64,000 nucleotides of DNA from assembly GCF_024172165.1 (NCBI RefSeq), contig NZ_JAMZEB010000002.1, positions 4,733,501 through 4,797,500 of the forward strand. Direction: 5' to 3'. The notes below the pieces were generated by a model, which saw nothing but the letters and a program-made list of their open reading frames with translations, was not told the origin of the DNA and ran no database searches. Of this stretch, positions 54,480 through 62,869 are shown piece by piece. The DNA is from Nonomuraea thailandensis (GTDB lineage Bacteria; Actinomycetota; Actinomycetes; Streptosporangiales; Streptosporangiaceae). Position numbers and translations under genes: made by a program. Within the stretch, counting starts at the first letter, position 1. Every line of letters begins with the position of its first letter.

Positions 54480-56150
54480 GTGCACCCCTCCAGCTCTGAC
54501 CGTGCTCCTGTCTCCCATCGATTAGTCGCCCTGGCCGGGTCCCTGCTCCTGGCAGCGGGCCTGCTCGTCGCCCAGGCGCCCGCCGCCACGGCCGCCGACA
54601 CCGTCACCGACCTCGGCGTCGCCTCCGACAGGGGCGGCGACGTGGTGGGGCAGAGCGGCAGGATCTTCGTCGCCGCCGACGATCGGATCGTGGTCACCAA
54701 GAGCGACGGCGCGCTCATCGACACGATCAGCGGCCTGTCCGGCGCCGTCGCCCTGTCCGTGGCGGACAACGGCAGGAAGGTGTACGCGGCGCTGCGCGAT
54801 TCGCATGAAGTGATCGAGATCGACATCGCAACACTCGCCATCACCAAGCGGATCGACCTGACCGCGCACCCGTGTCCGTCCACGCTGGCCCAGTCGTACG
54901 AGCGGTTGTGGGTCGGATACGGGTGCGGCCAGGCGGGGGAAGGAGGCGTCGTCGCCCTCGACCTGTGGACGCCGGCACCCACCCCCGCCCCGGTCGGGCC
55001 AGGCGCCACGCAGCCTCCGCTGCTCGCCGTCGCCGGGAGCACACTGGTGGCGGGGGAGCCGGGAGCCGGCTCCGCCTCGGTCAGGGTGTACGACGTCAGC
55101 ACCACCCCGGCCACCCCGCGCGGTGAGATCCGCGCCGAGGAGTCCCTACGGGACCTCGCCCTCACCGACTACGGGTCGGCGGCGTTGTCGGCGTTGGCCG
55201 ACACCCGCCGGTTCGACGCCTGGGACACGACGACCACGGCCAGGACCCGCGCCTACGACGGCGGCGAATTGAGCGAGCACGGCCTGCCCACCGCCGTCGC
55301 GGCCAGCCCGAACGGCGCCTACGTCGTGGGCGGCCGGAACTCCCCCGCGGGCGACGCGGCGGAACTCGTGGTGTACGACCCGGCCACGGCGGAGGTGATC
55401 TACTCGGCCGGCCACCAGGGCAAGGCACTGGTGGCGGGCAGCATCGCCTTCTACGGCGTGCTCACCTATGCGGTGCTGAAGGAGCCCGGCACCGGGCGGA
55501 TGCACCTCTGGCGGTTGCCGCATTCGCCGTACCACGCCTCCTCCCTGACCATGACGGCTCCCTCCGAGGCGACCGCGCTCAAGCAGCTGACCATCAGCGG
55601 GCAGCTCACGCTGAGCACCGGCGCGCTGCCCGGCGTACAGACGCTCGAGCTGTACAGCCGGCTCCCCGACGGCACCTCCAGGCCCTTCCAGGAGATCACC
55701 ACGGAGGCGGACGGCACCTACCAGTTCACCGACACACCACCGAAGTGGGGGTCGTACGAATATCGGGTCCACTGGCCGGGCAACTCCTGGTTCGGGGGCA
55801 GCGGCGCCTCGGCGACCGTCGAGGTGGGCCTGTACCAGCCGGTGCTCACCGTGACCGGCCCGGCGACCGGCGTCGTCGGAGAGCGACTCGAATTCACCGG
55901 ATCCTTCGCCGCCGACGGCATCACCTTCCCGCGCGCCTTCGTCACCGTCGTCCGCAGGGTCTCCACCCCTGATGGCACCACCTCGACAGGCCTGGCCAAG
56001 CCGACTCCCACCGCCGACGGGTCGTTCAGCTTCGCTGACACGCCGGCCGCGGCCGGCAAGTACACGTACGTCATCCAGCTGCTGGGGACCTCGACCATGG
56101 AGGGGGCGAGAACCACCCACGTGGTCGTGGTCACCCAGCCCCCCGCGTAA
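54480..56150 (+). CDS. Secreted beta-propeller-like protein with Ig-like C-terminal repeats
   Basis: 556-aa exported protein. GTG at 54480 follows GGAG and begins a signal peptide (residues 1-about 42, ending ATAAD). Residues about 45-340 are propeller-like beta repeats (LSVADNGRKVYAALRDSHEV; AVAASPNGAYVVGG). Two Ig-like/bacterial beta-sandwich units follow, each ending ADGTYQFTDTP or ADGSFSFADTP. Probably a cell-surface adhesion or sensing protein. Start could also be at 54444. Confidence 0.65.
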   Translation: MHPSSSDRAPVSHRLVALAGSLLLAAGLLVAQAPAATAADTVTDLGVASDRGGDVVGQSGRIFVAADDRIVVTKSDGALIDTISGLSGAVALSVADNGRKVYAALRDSHEVIEIDIATLAITKRIDLTAHPCPSTLAQSYERLWVGYGCGQAGEGGVVALDLWTPAPTPAPVGPGATQPPLLAVAGSTLVAGEPGAGSASVRVYDVSTTPATPRGEIRAEESLRDLALTDYGSAALSALADTRRFDAWDTTTTARTRAYDGGELSEHGLPTAVAASPNGAYVVGGRNSPAGDAAELVVYDPATAEVIYSAGHQGKALVAGSIAFYGVLTYAVLKEPGTGRMHLWRLPHSPYHASSLTMTAPSEATALKQLTISGQLTLSTGALPGVQTLELYSRLPDGTSRPFQEITTEADGTYQFTDTPPKWGSYEYRVHWPGNSWFGGSGASATVEVGLYQPVLTVTGPATGVVGERLEFTGSFAADGITFPRAFVTVVRRVSTPDGTTSTGLAKPTPTADGSFSFADTPAAAGKYTYVIQLLGTSTMEGARTTHVVVVTQPPA

Positions 56151-56268
56151 CTCCCGACCGGGTGACGGCATCCGTAGTCGCCGTCACCCATGTCGTGGCG
56201 CGATCGCCTGGCCGAAGCCGCGTTCGCCTTCGCTGCGTTCGCCTTCATCTGGGCCGCCAGGACGGGGA

Positions 56269-57177
56269 TCAGGTCTCGCGGCCGGCAGCACCCTGCTCGG
56301 CCCACATGGCGCACTCCTTGACGAAGGCCAGCTGCCGCAGGTGCAGCGCGATCCCGAGAGTGTGGTGGTCGATGCAGTGACCGGTACGGCGAGCGACGCT
56401 CGCGTCCACGAAGGGCGCCGAGGTGAACATCTCGGCGAATCTGGCGACGTTCTCCGGGCCGCCGGCCCAGAGGGCGTCGAACTCGGCGAGCGCGTTGTGC
56501 ACGGGCACCCGTACCCGCGGAGCCACCTGGGGAAGCTGCTCCCGAGGCCACGCCGGCGCCTGGATCAGCTCCCGTACGGGAGCCGGCGCGTAGGAGCCGC
56601 GAGCCTGGCTCAACGCCTCGGCACTGTAGGTGGACACGGGCCCGAACATGATTCGGTTCCGCTGGGCGCCGGGCAGGTCCACCGTCTCGTCCCGGGGCAG
56701 GGAGCCCAGCGCCTCGGCCGCTCCGCCCCGCGGGATGACCGCGCCCACTCCGGTGGCCGACACCCCGATCAGCGGCCAGCCTGGCTCGCACGCGGCGATC
56801 ATCAAAGCGATCATGCCACCGATCGAGTGGCCCACCAGGAACACGCCGCCTGCCCCGTACCGATCGACCGCTTGGCCGATGGCAGAGCCGAGCAGTTCCG
56901 CGTGCCGGCCGAAGGTGTTGGCATCGGGTTCCAGCGGCGAGCTGCCGCCGTAGCCGGGACGGTCGAAGGCCACGACCGAGTAGCCGTTGCCGGCGGCGAC
57001 GTCCAGGAACGAGCCTTCGGGCCCACCCGCCACGTCGAAGTAGCGCGCGGTGTACGTGCCACCGTGCAGGGCGACGATCAGCGGCTTGCCACTCGCCGCA
57101 GCAGGACCGGCCGCGAGCGCCGTGATCCTGTATTGATCGGCCTTGAAGGCCGGGTTCTCACGCTGCTCGGCCATCAT
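56269..57177 (-). CDS. Alpha/beta hydrolase
   Basis: 302-aa alpha/beta hydrolase: LHGGTYTARYFD (oxyanion), FDRPGYGGS, and the nucleophile elbow GHSIGG; a C-terminal His lies in TGHCIDHH. ATG at 57177 or 57174. Substrate unknown. Confidence 0.88.
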   Translation of the reverse strand: MMAEQRENPAFKADQYRITALAAGPAAASGKPLIVALHGGTYTARYFDVAGGPEGSFLDVAAGNGYSVVAFDRPGYGGSSPLEPDANTFGRHAELLGSAIGQAVDRYGAGGVFLVGHSIGGMIALMIAACEPGWPLIGVSATGVGAVIPRGGAAEALGSLPRDETVDLPGAQRNRIMFGPVSTYSAEALSQARGSYAPAPVRELIQAPAWPREQLPQVAPRVRVPVHNALAEFDALWAGGPENVARFAEMFTSAPFVDASVARRTGHCIDHHTLGIALHLRQLAFVKECAMWAEQGAAGRET

Positions 57178-57685
57178 CGCCTCCTGCCGAAGGGATGTGA
57201 GGTGTCCCCGCTCACCCAGCCGCGGGCCAGGGCTCCTACGCCGGAAGGGCCCGTCGCCTTGGGGACGCCCCCGTCATCGGAGCCAGGACCTGCGACAATA
57301 AGCGCTTTTCATCATGACACTGACCATCCTGCCATCACGAGCCGGCGGACTCTCGCGGGGCTGCGAGTCGAGCGACCGTCCATCGTGCTCCCGGTGGCCG
57401 GAGTGCCGAGCTCTTGGACATGTCCGCAGGCCGATGACATCCTCACTCGGACCGCCACCCCCGATGCCGGTCCTGCGCCGCCCCCCATGATGCATCAGAT
57501 ACAGCAGGCGAACCGACCGCGATCTTGCCCGTGCCGCCGCGTCGAGCAGTTCGAAGAGGACCTCGTCTCGGCCGAGGCCACGGCGCGGACCCGTTGCGGG
57601 ACGGGCTCGACGTGGCCGATCCCGGCGATGGCCTCGGGGTGGTCACGCACGAGGCTCTGCTCGCCCGCGTTTTCCCGGATACGCG
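57178..57685 (+). other. Gap without a recognisable gene
   Basis: About 500 bases between the alpha/beta hydrolase start and the msrA terminator. Several short frames exist in all directions but none shows a domain, ribosome site or consistent codon use. The hydrolase promoter must lie in the first 100 bases. Confidence 0.5.
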
Positions 57686-57716
57686 CCGGCGCGCGGGCTC
57701 TGAGCCCGCGCGCCGG
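57686..57716. terminator. Long perfect GC hairpin downstream of msrA
   Basis: CCGGCGCGCGGGCTC and GAGCCCGCGCGCCGG form perfect 15-base arms around a single T, located 6 bases past the msrA stop. Likely terminator for the msrB-msrA unit. Confidence 0.7.
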
Positions 57717-57721
57717 GAGTG

Positions 57722-58228
57722 TCAGGCCGTTTCCCGCTTCGGGAGCTTCCACCCGGGACGGGGGAAATGGCAGGTGTAGCCGCTGGGGTACTTCTGCAGG
57801 TAGTCCTGGTGCTCGGGCTCGGCCTCCCAGAAGTCGCCCGCCGGGGTGACCTCGGTGACGACCTTGCCGGGCCACAGGCCCGAAGCGTCGACGTCGGCGA
57901 TGGTGTCCTCGGCGACCCGCTTCTGCTCGTCGCTGGTGTAGAAGATCGCCGAGCGGTAGCTGGTACCGATGTCGTTGCCCTGGCGGTCCTTCGTCGAGGG
58001 GTCGTGCACCTGGAAGAAGAACTCGAGCAGCGCGCGGAAGTCGGTCTTGTCGGGGTCGTAGACGACCTCGATGGACTCCGCGTGGGTGCCGTGGTTGCGG
58101 TAGGTGGCGTTCGGGACGTCGCCGCCGCTGTAACCGACGCGCGTGGACACGACGCCGGGCTGGTGGCGGAACAACTCCTCCATGCCCCAGAAGCAGCCGC
58201 CGGCGAGGATCGCCTTTTCGGTGGTCAC
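57722..58228 (-). CDS. msrA: Peptide methionine-S-sulfoxide reductase
   Basis: 168-aa MsrA that reduces the S form of methionine sulfoxide. GGCFWG with Cys12 as catalytic residue. A second Cys is near the C-terminus (YTCHF). Nine bases downstream of msrB. Confidence 0.97.
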   Translation of the reverse strand: MTTEKAILAGGCFWGMEELFRHQPGVVSTRVGYSGGDVPNATYRNHGTHAESIEVVYDPDKTDFRALLEFFFQVHDPSTKDRQGNDIGTSYRSAIFYTSDEQKRVAEDTIADVDASGLWPGKVVTEVTPAGDFWEAEPEHQDYLQKYPSGYTCHFPRPGWKLPKRETA

Positions 58229-58237
58229 GTCGTCTCC

Positions 58238-58732
58238 CTACTTGTCGTCGATGTCACTGGTGAACAGGGTGCGGTGTTCGCCGTACCCCTCCTGCTCCAG
58301 GTCGTCGAGGTGGATGAACCGCAACGACGCGGAGTTGATGCAGTAGCGCAGCCCGCCCCTGTCGCGAGGACCGTCGTCGAAGACGTGCCCGAGGTGGCTG
58401 TCCCCATGCAGCGAGCGGACCTCCGCCCGGATCATCCCGTGGCTGAAGTCCTCGCGCTCGACGACGTTCGTCTTGGTGATCGGCTTGGTGAAGCTCGGCC
58501 AGCCGGAGTGACTGTCGTACTTGTCGACCGACGCGAACAGCGGCTCGCCGGACACCACGTCGACGTAGATGCCGGGCTCGTGGTTGTCCCAGTAGGCGTT
58601 GGCGAACGGGCGCTCGGTGCCGTCCTGCTGGGTCACGCGGTACTGCTCCGGGTCGAGCCGCGAAACGGCTTCCGGGTTCTTGTGGTACTGGGTCTGCCGG
58701 GGCACAACTTTCCCTTCCCGGCCTTTCGGCAC
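58238..58732 (-). CDS. msrB: Peptide methionine-R-sulfoxide reductase
   Basis: 164-aa MsrB. The catalytic RYCINSASLRF motif places the active cysteine at 131. It is the only cysteine: the two zinc CxxC pairs and the usual resolving Cys are absent, so regeneration must rely on an external thiol. SGWPSF and GHVFDDG are conserved. First gene of the pair with msrA. Confidence 0.95.
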   Translation of the reverse strand: MPKGREGKVVPRQTQYHKNPEAVSRLDPEQYRVTQQDGTERPFANAYWDNHEPGIYVDVVSGEPLFASVDKYDSHSGWPSFTKPITKTNVVEREDFSHGMIRAEVRSLHGDSHLGHVFDDGPRDRGGLRYCINSASLRFIHLDDLEQEGYGEHRTLFTSDIDDK

Positions 58733-58849
58733 GAAGCTGGGGAACCAGGTGAAACGCTCCTGGACGCGCAGATAGAGACACTCCAGGGGCCGGTTCTATT
58801 CCTACGGACGGTCGCCCGTCGGTCACCGTGCCCGACGACCCTGTCGCCG

Positions 58850-59610
58850 GCCGGCCTCCCCAGCCGGCTCGGCGTGCCGCAGAGCGCCGGCCAGGAGGTT
58901 GCCCGGCACGCGGATCAGCTGCATGCGCCAGCCGGCGGATCTCCAGCCGGGCAGGCGCGTCCTGGGCGTCGTCGAGCTCCCCTGAGCGGGCCATGTCGCC
59001 GTCGGTGTTCGGTGGTGGACCAGCAGAGCCCGTACGGCGGTGCGGATCACCCTGTCGGCGTGGTCGGCCGGGCCACACCATTTCACCGGAGCCGCTTCGA
59101 TACCGGCGCGATCCCCGGCCCAGGCCACGTAGCCGTCCGGGCGGTCGCGCAGCCACGCGCCGACCCCGAACCAGCCGTCGCCGAACGGGAGGGTCACCAC
59201 CACGCCCCGCGTGCCGGCCTGGGTGATGGGCGGCGGCTCGGAGGCGGGGATGCGGACATCGGCCAGCAGCATGGGCAGGCTGTGGGCGGCGCCGGCGAAG
59301 CCCACCTCGACCAGGTCGCGGACAGTGCTGTGAGCGCCGTCGGCGCCGGTGACGTACCTGGCCTCCGGCTCGCCTCCGTCCTCAAGTTTCAGTCGTACGG
59401 GTTCGGCGTCCTGGGCCAGGCCGGCCCACATGGGCGTTGCGGCGGATCTGCACCGAGTTCGGCGGCCCGCTGCTGCAGGACCTTTTCGGTGACGTTGCGG
59501 GGCACCAGCAGCAGCATCGGGTACCGCGTGTCCAGCCGCCCGAAGTCGATCCGTGACTGCGTAGGCGGGATGCACCTTCCTGAGCGGTGCGCGGCCTGCG
59601 GGCGTTTCAC
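58850..59610 (-). pseudogene. Decayed FAD-dependent aromatic monooxygenase
   Basis: Pieces of a PheA/TfdB-like flavin monooxygenase are found in different frames: RIDFGRLDTRYPMLLLVP.NVTEKVLQQRAAELG (59440-59560) and, after a frameshift, YVTGADGAHSTVRDLVEVGFAGAA (from about 59370, the DG motif). The N-terminal FAD loop is missing and the C-terminal part is scrambled. Confidence 0.7.
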
Positions 59611-59627
59611 TTCGACGTGCACTCCCC

Positions 59628-60044
59628 TCACGCGTTCCCTTCGCCGAGGTTCGGGAGTTTCTCCATGTAAGAGACGGCCCGGCGAAGGAGCGGAATGGTG
59701 ACCGACCCGCCTCCTACGAGGGCGATCTGCAGCGCCTCGAGCACCTGATCACGATCTGCCTGCTCTTCGTCACATCGTTCGAGGTGGTAGTAGACGCATT
59801 CCTCGCAGTCCTTCATCACGGACACCACGAGGCCGAGCAGTTCCTTGACCGAGACGGGCAGGGCGCCGGGCGCGTACGCCGCTCCGTCCAGCGAGAAGAA
59901 GGACTCGAACAACGAGCCGCTGCCGCGCAGGCGCTCATTTCCCTCGGCTCTGGCTCTGCGGAAAGCGTCCGGAGAAGGCGTCACAGTCAGATGTTCGCGG
60001 GGATGAGGTGGGGCATCGGCCTGAGGGCCTGTGGGGCTGGACAT
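59628..60044 (-). CDS. AhpD/carboxymuconolactone decarboxylase-like protein
   Basis: 138-aa helical protein. CEECVYYHLERC contains the CxxC...H catalytic pattern of AhpD-like peroxidase/disulfide reductases. Start at 60044 (MSSPTGP). Confidence 0.8.
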   Translation of the reverse strand: MSSPTGPQADAPPHPREHLTVTPSPDAFRRARAEGNERLRGSGSLFESFFSLDGAAYAPGALPVSVKELLGLVVSVMKDCEECVYYHLERCDEEQADRDQVLEALQIALVGGGSVTIPLLRRAVSYMEKLPNLGEGNA

Positions 60045-60214
60045 GTGGGCATTCTGTTCCGTCGATGAGTTGAGCACCAACGATGATTTCTGCACCGAAT
60101 ATCAGGGAGGCTTATGCTGCCCGCAGTGCCATGTGCGGCCTCGACCACGGTTCTTCCGCCGTGGACGGCCTGCGCGCCTGCCACCCGCGTCCGCTGCCCG
60201 GTTACTGGGCTTAC

Positions 60215-60380
60215 GCATCAGGTGCTCCGGCCCGATGTCGCTTCCGTGAAGGTGCGCCACGTCCATCGGAACCCCGATCGGACGGAGGAGGTCGGCACGC
60301 CCCTGTTCGTCATGGCGAAGGAGGACGGGCAGTGGCGCTTGACCGCTTGCCAGGACACCAGCGTGCTCAGCGCCGACTGA
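60215..60380 (+). pseudogene. SnoaL/SgcJ-like C-terminal fragment
   Basis: The frame reads VASVKVRHVHRNPDRTEEVGT and then GTPLFVMAKEDGQWRLTACQDT, the end of a SgcJ/EcaC-type (NTF2-fold) protein. The N-terminal half is missing. Confidence 0.55.
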
Positions 60381-60640
60381 GCGCATTCGACGGCGAAACG
60401 CTTCCAGCGGCGGCGGAGTGTCGGGACGCCGGCCGCCCCGCTGGATGACCGAGCGGGTCCGCGACGCGATCTGCAGGCAGTCCGGCGGGTGGCGGAGCGT
60501 TGCGGACCGTGCGGTCGCGATTGTCCATCACGTCGGGCACGTTCGCGCCATGGGGGCAGGTCGATGTACGCGTGCCAGCCGGCGGCGCCGTGGCGGGCAC
60601 GGGGGCTCTCGGGTCGGCCGCGTGAACGCCCACGCCACAC
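60381..60640 (+). other. Gap without a gene
   Basis: 260 bases with no recognisable coding or regulatory feature apart from the hairpin that follows at 60641. Confidence 0.4.
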
Positions 60641-60674
60641 AAATACCGTGGCGAAATAATTCGCCACGGTATTT
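60641..60674. terminator. Perfect 15-bp hairpin, A/T flanked
   Basis: AAATACCGTGGCGAA and TTCGCCACGGTATTT form a perfect 15-base stem with ATAA loop. The A-run on one side and T-run on the other make it a good bidirectional intrinsic terminator for the gene ending at 60752. Confidence 0.75.
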
Positions 60675-60751
60675 GCTGTTCACCTTTTCAGGCGGGCGAC
60701 AACAATTTCGGACTCAATCACCGATCGTCATGCCAACCAGATTCCCGCGCG

Positions 60752-61429
60752 CTAGTTCCAGGCGCGAAGGAAGTCGGACTTGTCGTGATCCCACTTGTTG
60801 TGGTGGTGATCGGACTCGTCGTGACCCCACTTCTGGGGCTTGTCGTCGTCGTACTTGTCGATCTTGCCGTAAACGAACTTGCCGAAGACGACCTTCTTGT
60901 GGCCCCACTTGCCGTGGCGGTGGTCGGACTTGTCGTGATCCCACTTGTTGTGGTGGTAATCGGACTCGTCGTAGCTCCACTTTTGGGGCTTGTCGTCGCT
61001 GTACTTGTCGATGTTGCCGTAAACGAACTTGCCGAAGACGACCTTCTTGTGGTTCCGCTTGCCGTGGTCCCACTTGTCGTGGTGCCGGTCGGACTCGTCT
61101 TCGTCCTTCCACTTGTCGCGGTCGGACTCGTCTTCGTCGCCCCACTCGCCGCGGTCGGACTCGTCTTCGTCGTCCCACTCGCCGCGGCCGGACTCGTTCT
61201 CGTCGTCCCGCCAGGAGAAACCGCACGGGTGCGAGGCGAAGCCCGTGCAGCCCATGGCCAGCTCCCCTGTCGATGCGGAGCCGGCGTCGGCCTGGGGCGC
61301 GGCCGAGCTTGCGCTCGCCACTCCCTGGGCCAGCGGAGCGGACAGGAGACCGGCGGCCGCAGCGGCCAGAGCTAGCATCGCGATACGCCCGTGGCGGGGC
61401 GTCCGCGATCGCTGGATTTCGGTATTCAC
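60752..61429 (-). CDS. Secreted Asp/His/Lys-rich repeat protein
   Basis: 225-aa protein with GTG start and a signal peptide (to about residue 41). After a short linker with two cysteines (MGCTGFASHPCGF), residues 75-117 contain four imperfect ~12-residue units of the type DDEDESDRGEW. Residues 127-219 are two ~50-residue repeats (KKVVFGKFVYG.IDKY.DDKPQKW.. DESD.HHNKWDHDKSD) with a 50-residue period. Very high Asp, Glu, His, Lys and Trp content suggests metal binding, or coating of polyanionic surfaces. No known family. The gene follows the 70-aa gene by 13 bases. Confidence 0.75.
   Translation of the reverse strand: MNTEIQRSRTPRHGRIAMLALAAAAAGLLSAPLAQGVASASSAAPQADAGSASTGELAMGCTGFASHPCGFSWRDDENESGRGEWDDEDESDRGEWGDEDESDRDKWKDEDESDRHHDKWDHGKRNHKKVVFGKFVYGNIDKYSDDKPQKWSYDESDYHHNKWDHDKSDHRHGKWGHKKVVFGKFVYGKIDKYDDDKPQKWGHDESDHHHNKWDHDKSDFLRAWN
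60773..61051. repeat. 150-bp tandem repeat in the Asp/His/Lys protein gene
   Basis: Two copies of a 150-base unit, closely similar over their whole length, encode the 50-residue repeats (starting at residues 127 and 177). Confidence 0.85.
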
Positions 61430-61442
61430 GTGGTTTTTCCGT

Positions 61443-61655
61443 TCATGGATAAATCGGCGCGAAATCCGGTGCCTGCATCTCGTTAGACATCCGGACGGAA
61501 GCAGACATACCCGCCAGGATCATTGTATTTACGCCTATCAAGCTAAACAGCCCACCAAATCCAGCCTCTTCAAAGGGGTCATCATTCAACAACGATTTTG
61601 GCTTCGTTTGCATGTCGCGAGACATAGCTAGACGCTCGTTCCAATAAATTCCCAT
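61443..61655 (-). CDS. 70-aa protein of unknown function in a low-GC patch
   Basis: ATG at 61655 preceded by GAGGAGC at good spacing. The product has a polar N-terminus (SRDMQTKPKSLLNDDPFEE), a central hydrophobic stretch (FGGLFSLIGVNTMILAGM) and a C-terminus ending APDFAPIYP. Base composition is visibly lower in G/C than anywhere else nearby. It could be a small membrane or exported peptide, or a precursor, but no modification enzyme is near. First gene ahead of the repeat protein. Confidence 0.6.
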   Translation of the reverse strand: MGIYWNERLAMSRDMQTKPKSLLNDDPFEEAGFGGLFSLIGVNTMILAGMSASVRMSNEMQAPDFAPIYP

Positions 61656-62008
61656 TCAAGCTCCTCGCGACAAGGTGGCGACAAGGAACCCGGCATGACG
61701 CTCAAGCGGCGTTGATCTTGCAGTAAATCCGCTTCCTGACCGGGGAGTCCGTTGAGCCCGATGGCATAGCCCCTGCTGATGCGGCGGGCGAACGGCTCGT
61801 GGAGCCCGCATCACGGCACCTGGCACGCCATGAAGCGGATGGAGATCCTTGTCACGATCGAGGCGGTGCACCGGAAGAAGGCGCCCTGCCCGACCATGAC
61901 GAGTTGCAGCGCGCGTTCCGGAGCGGGAAACCGCTGCAGTCGATGGCCTTCGGCGAGATCCTCGACGCGTCTGCATCCGATTCCTTGGGGCTTGCGAAGA
62001 ACAAGGAT
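61656..62008 (+). other. Intergenic region between low-GC gene and carotenoid genes
   Basis: About 350 bases. The plus-strand frame of the CruF-like gene is open upstream to 61799 but shows no homology there. The first 70 bases should hold the promoter for the minus-strand pair. Confidence 0.45.
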
Positions 62009-62797
62009 GTGGGTGAGACACGAAGCGCGGAGGCGGCGACCGCGACAGGTGCGCGGCTGGCGAGGATCCTGGGGGCGGTGGCGTTGGCCGCCATGGTGGC
62101 GTGCCAGGTCATGTCCGGGCTCGACGCCGATCCGGCACGGTTCACCGAGGTGATCGTGGCGCTGCTCGCGGTTTCCGCCTGCTGCTTCGCCGCCGCCGTC
62201 TGGGGCGTGGCCGGAGCGGCCGGCGCGTTCGGGGCGGCGGTGCTCATCGGGTACGTGGCTGAGCTGGTCGGGCTGCTGACCGGGTTCCCGTTCGGCGACT
62301 ACCGCTACAGCGGCCTGCTGTGGCCGCAGGTCGGCGGCGTACCGGTGGCGGTGGCGCTGGCCTGGGGCGGGATGGGGCTGGCGGCGTACGCGGTGGCGGC
62401 GGCGATCGTCCCCGTGCCCGGATGGGGGCGGGTGGCCGCCGGCGCGCTCGCGCTGACCGCGTGGGACCTGTTCCTCGATCCGCAGATGGTGCGGATGGGG
62501 TTGTGGTCGTGGGCCGGGGAAGGGCCGTACCGGGGGATCCCGGTGAGCAACTACGCGGGCTGGCTGCTGGTGTCGGCGCTGGTCATGCTGGCGATCCAGC
62601 GGGTGACCCGCGAGGGCGGGCCGCCGGACGGCCGCGCCCCGCGCGGGCTCTGGAGCGTCTACGCGACGATGGCCGTCATGGAGACGGTCGGCTTCGCCGC
62701 GGTGTTCCAGCCGCCGGACCCGCTGGTCGCCGCGGTCGGAGGGATCTCGATGGGGGCGCTCGCCGCGCTGTCTTGGAGGCGGACATGGCAAGGGTGA
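62009..62797 (+). CDS. Carotenoid biosynthesis membrane protein (CruF-like)
   Basis: 262-aa membrane protein with about seven helices. FPFGDYRYSGLLWPQVGGVPV, TAWDLFLDPQMVRMGLW and GIPVSNYAGW are typical of carotenoid hydratase CruF/DUF422 proteins, which hydrate carotene end groups. GTG at 62009 is preferred because homology starts there. Precedes the phytoene-desaturase-type gene. Confidence 0.85.
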   Translation: MGETRSAEAATATGARLARILGAVALAAMVACQVMSGLDADPARFTEVIVALLAVSACCFAAAVWGVAGAAGAFGAAVLIGYVAELVGLLTGFPFGDYRYSGLLWPQVGGVPVAVALAWGGMGLAAYAVAAAIVPVPGWGRVAAGALALTAWDLFLDPQMVRMGLWSWAGEGPYRGIPVSNYAGWLLVSALVMLAIQRVTREGGPPDGRAPRGLWSVYATMAVMETVGFAAVFQPPDPLVAAVGGISMGALAALSWRRTWQG

Positions 62798-62853
62798 CGG
62801 GATGGCCGAGGTGACGGGATGGCCGAGGCGACGGGATGGCCGAGGTGACGGGA
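62793..62853. repeat. 17-bp tandem repeats carrying duplicated start sites
   Basis: Three copies of GGTGACGGGATGGCCGA (one with a T-to-C change) and a partial fourth lie between the CruF-like gene and the desaturase gene. Each copy repeats the ATGGCCGAG-type start of the desaturase. Confidence 0.85.
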
Positions 62854-62869
62854 GGGCTGGTGTGGCTGC

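Noticed and set aside
60641..60674. Inverted terminal repeat of an insertion sequence
   Set aside because: The arms are only four bases apart and T/A flanked, fitting a terminator; no transposase gene or second copy is present.
62793..62853. CRISPR or mobile-element repeats
   Set aside because: The units are directly adjacent, 17 bases long, and without spacers; they are a simple tandem repeat derived from the local start region.
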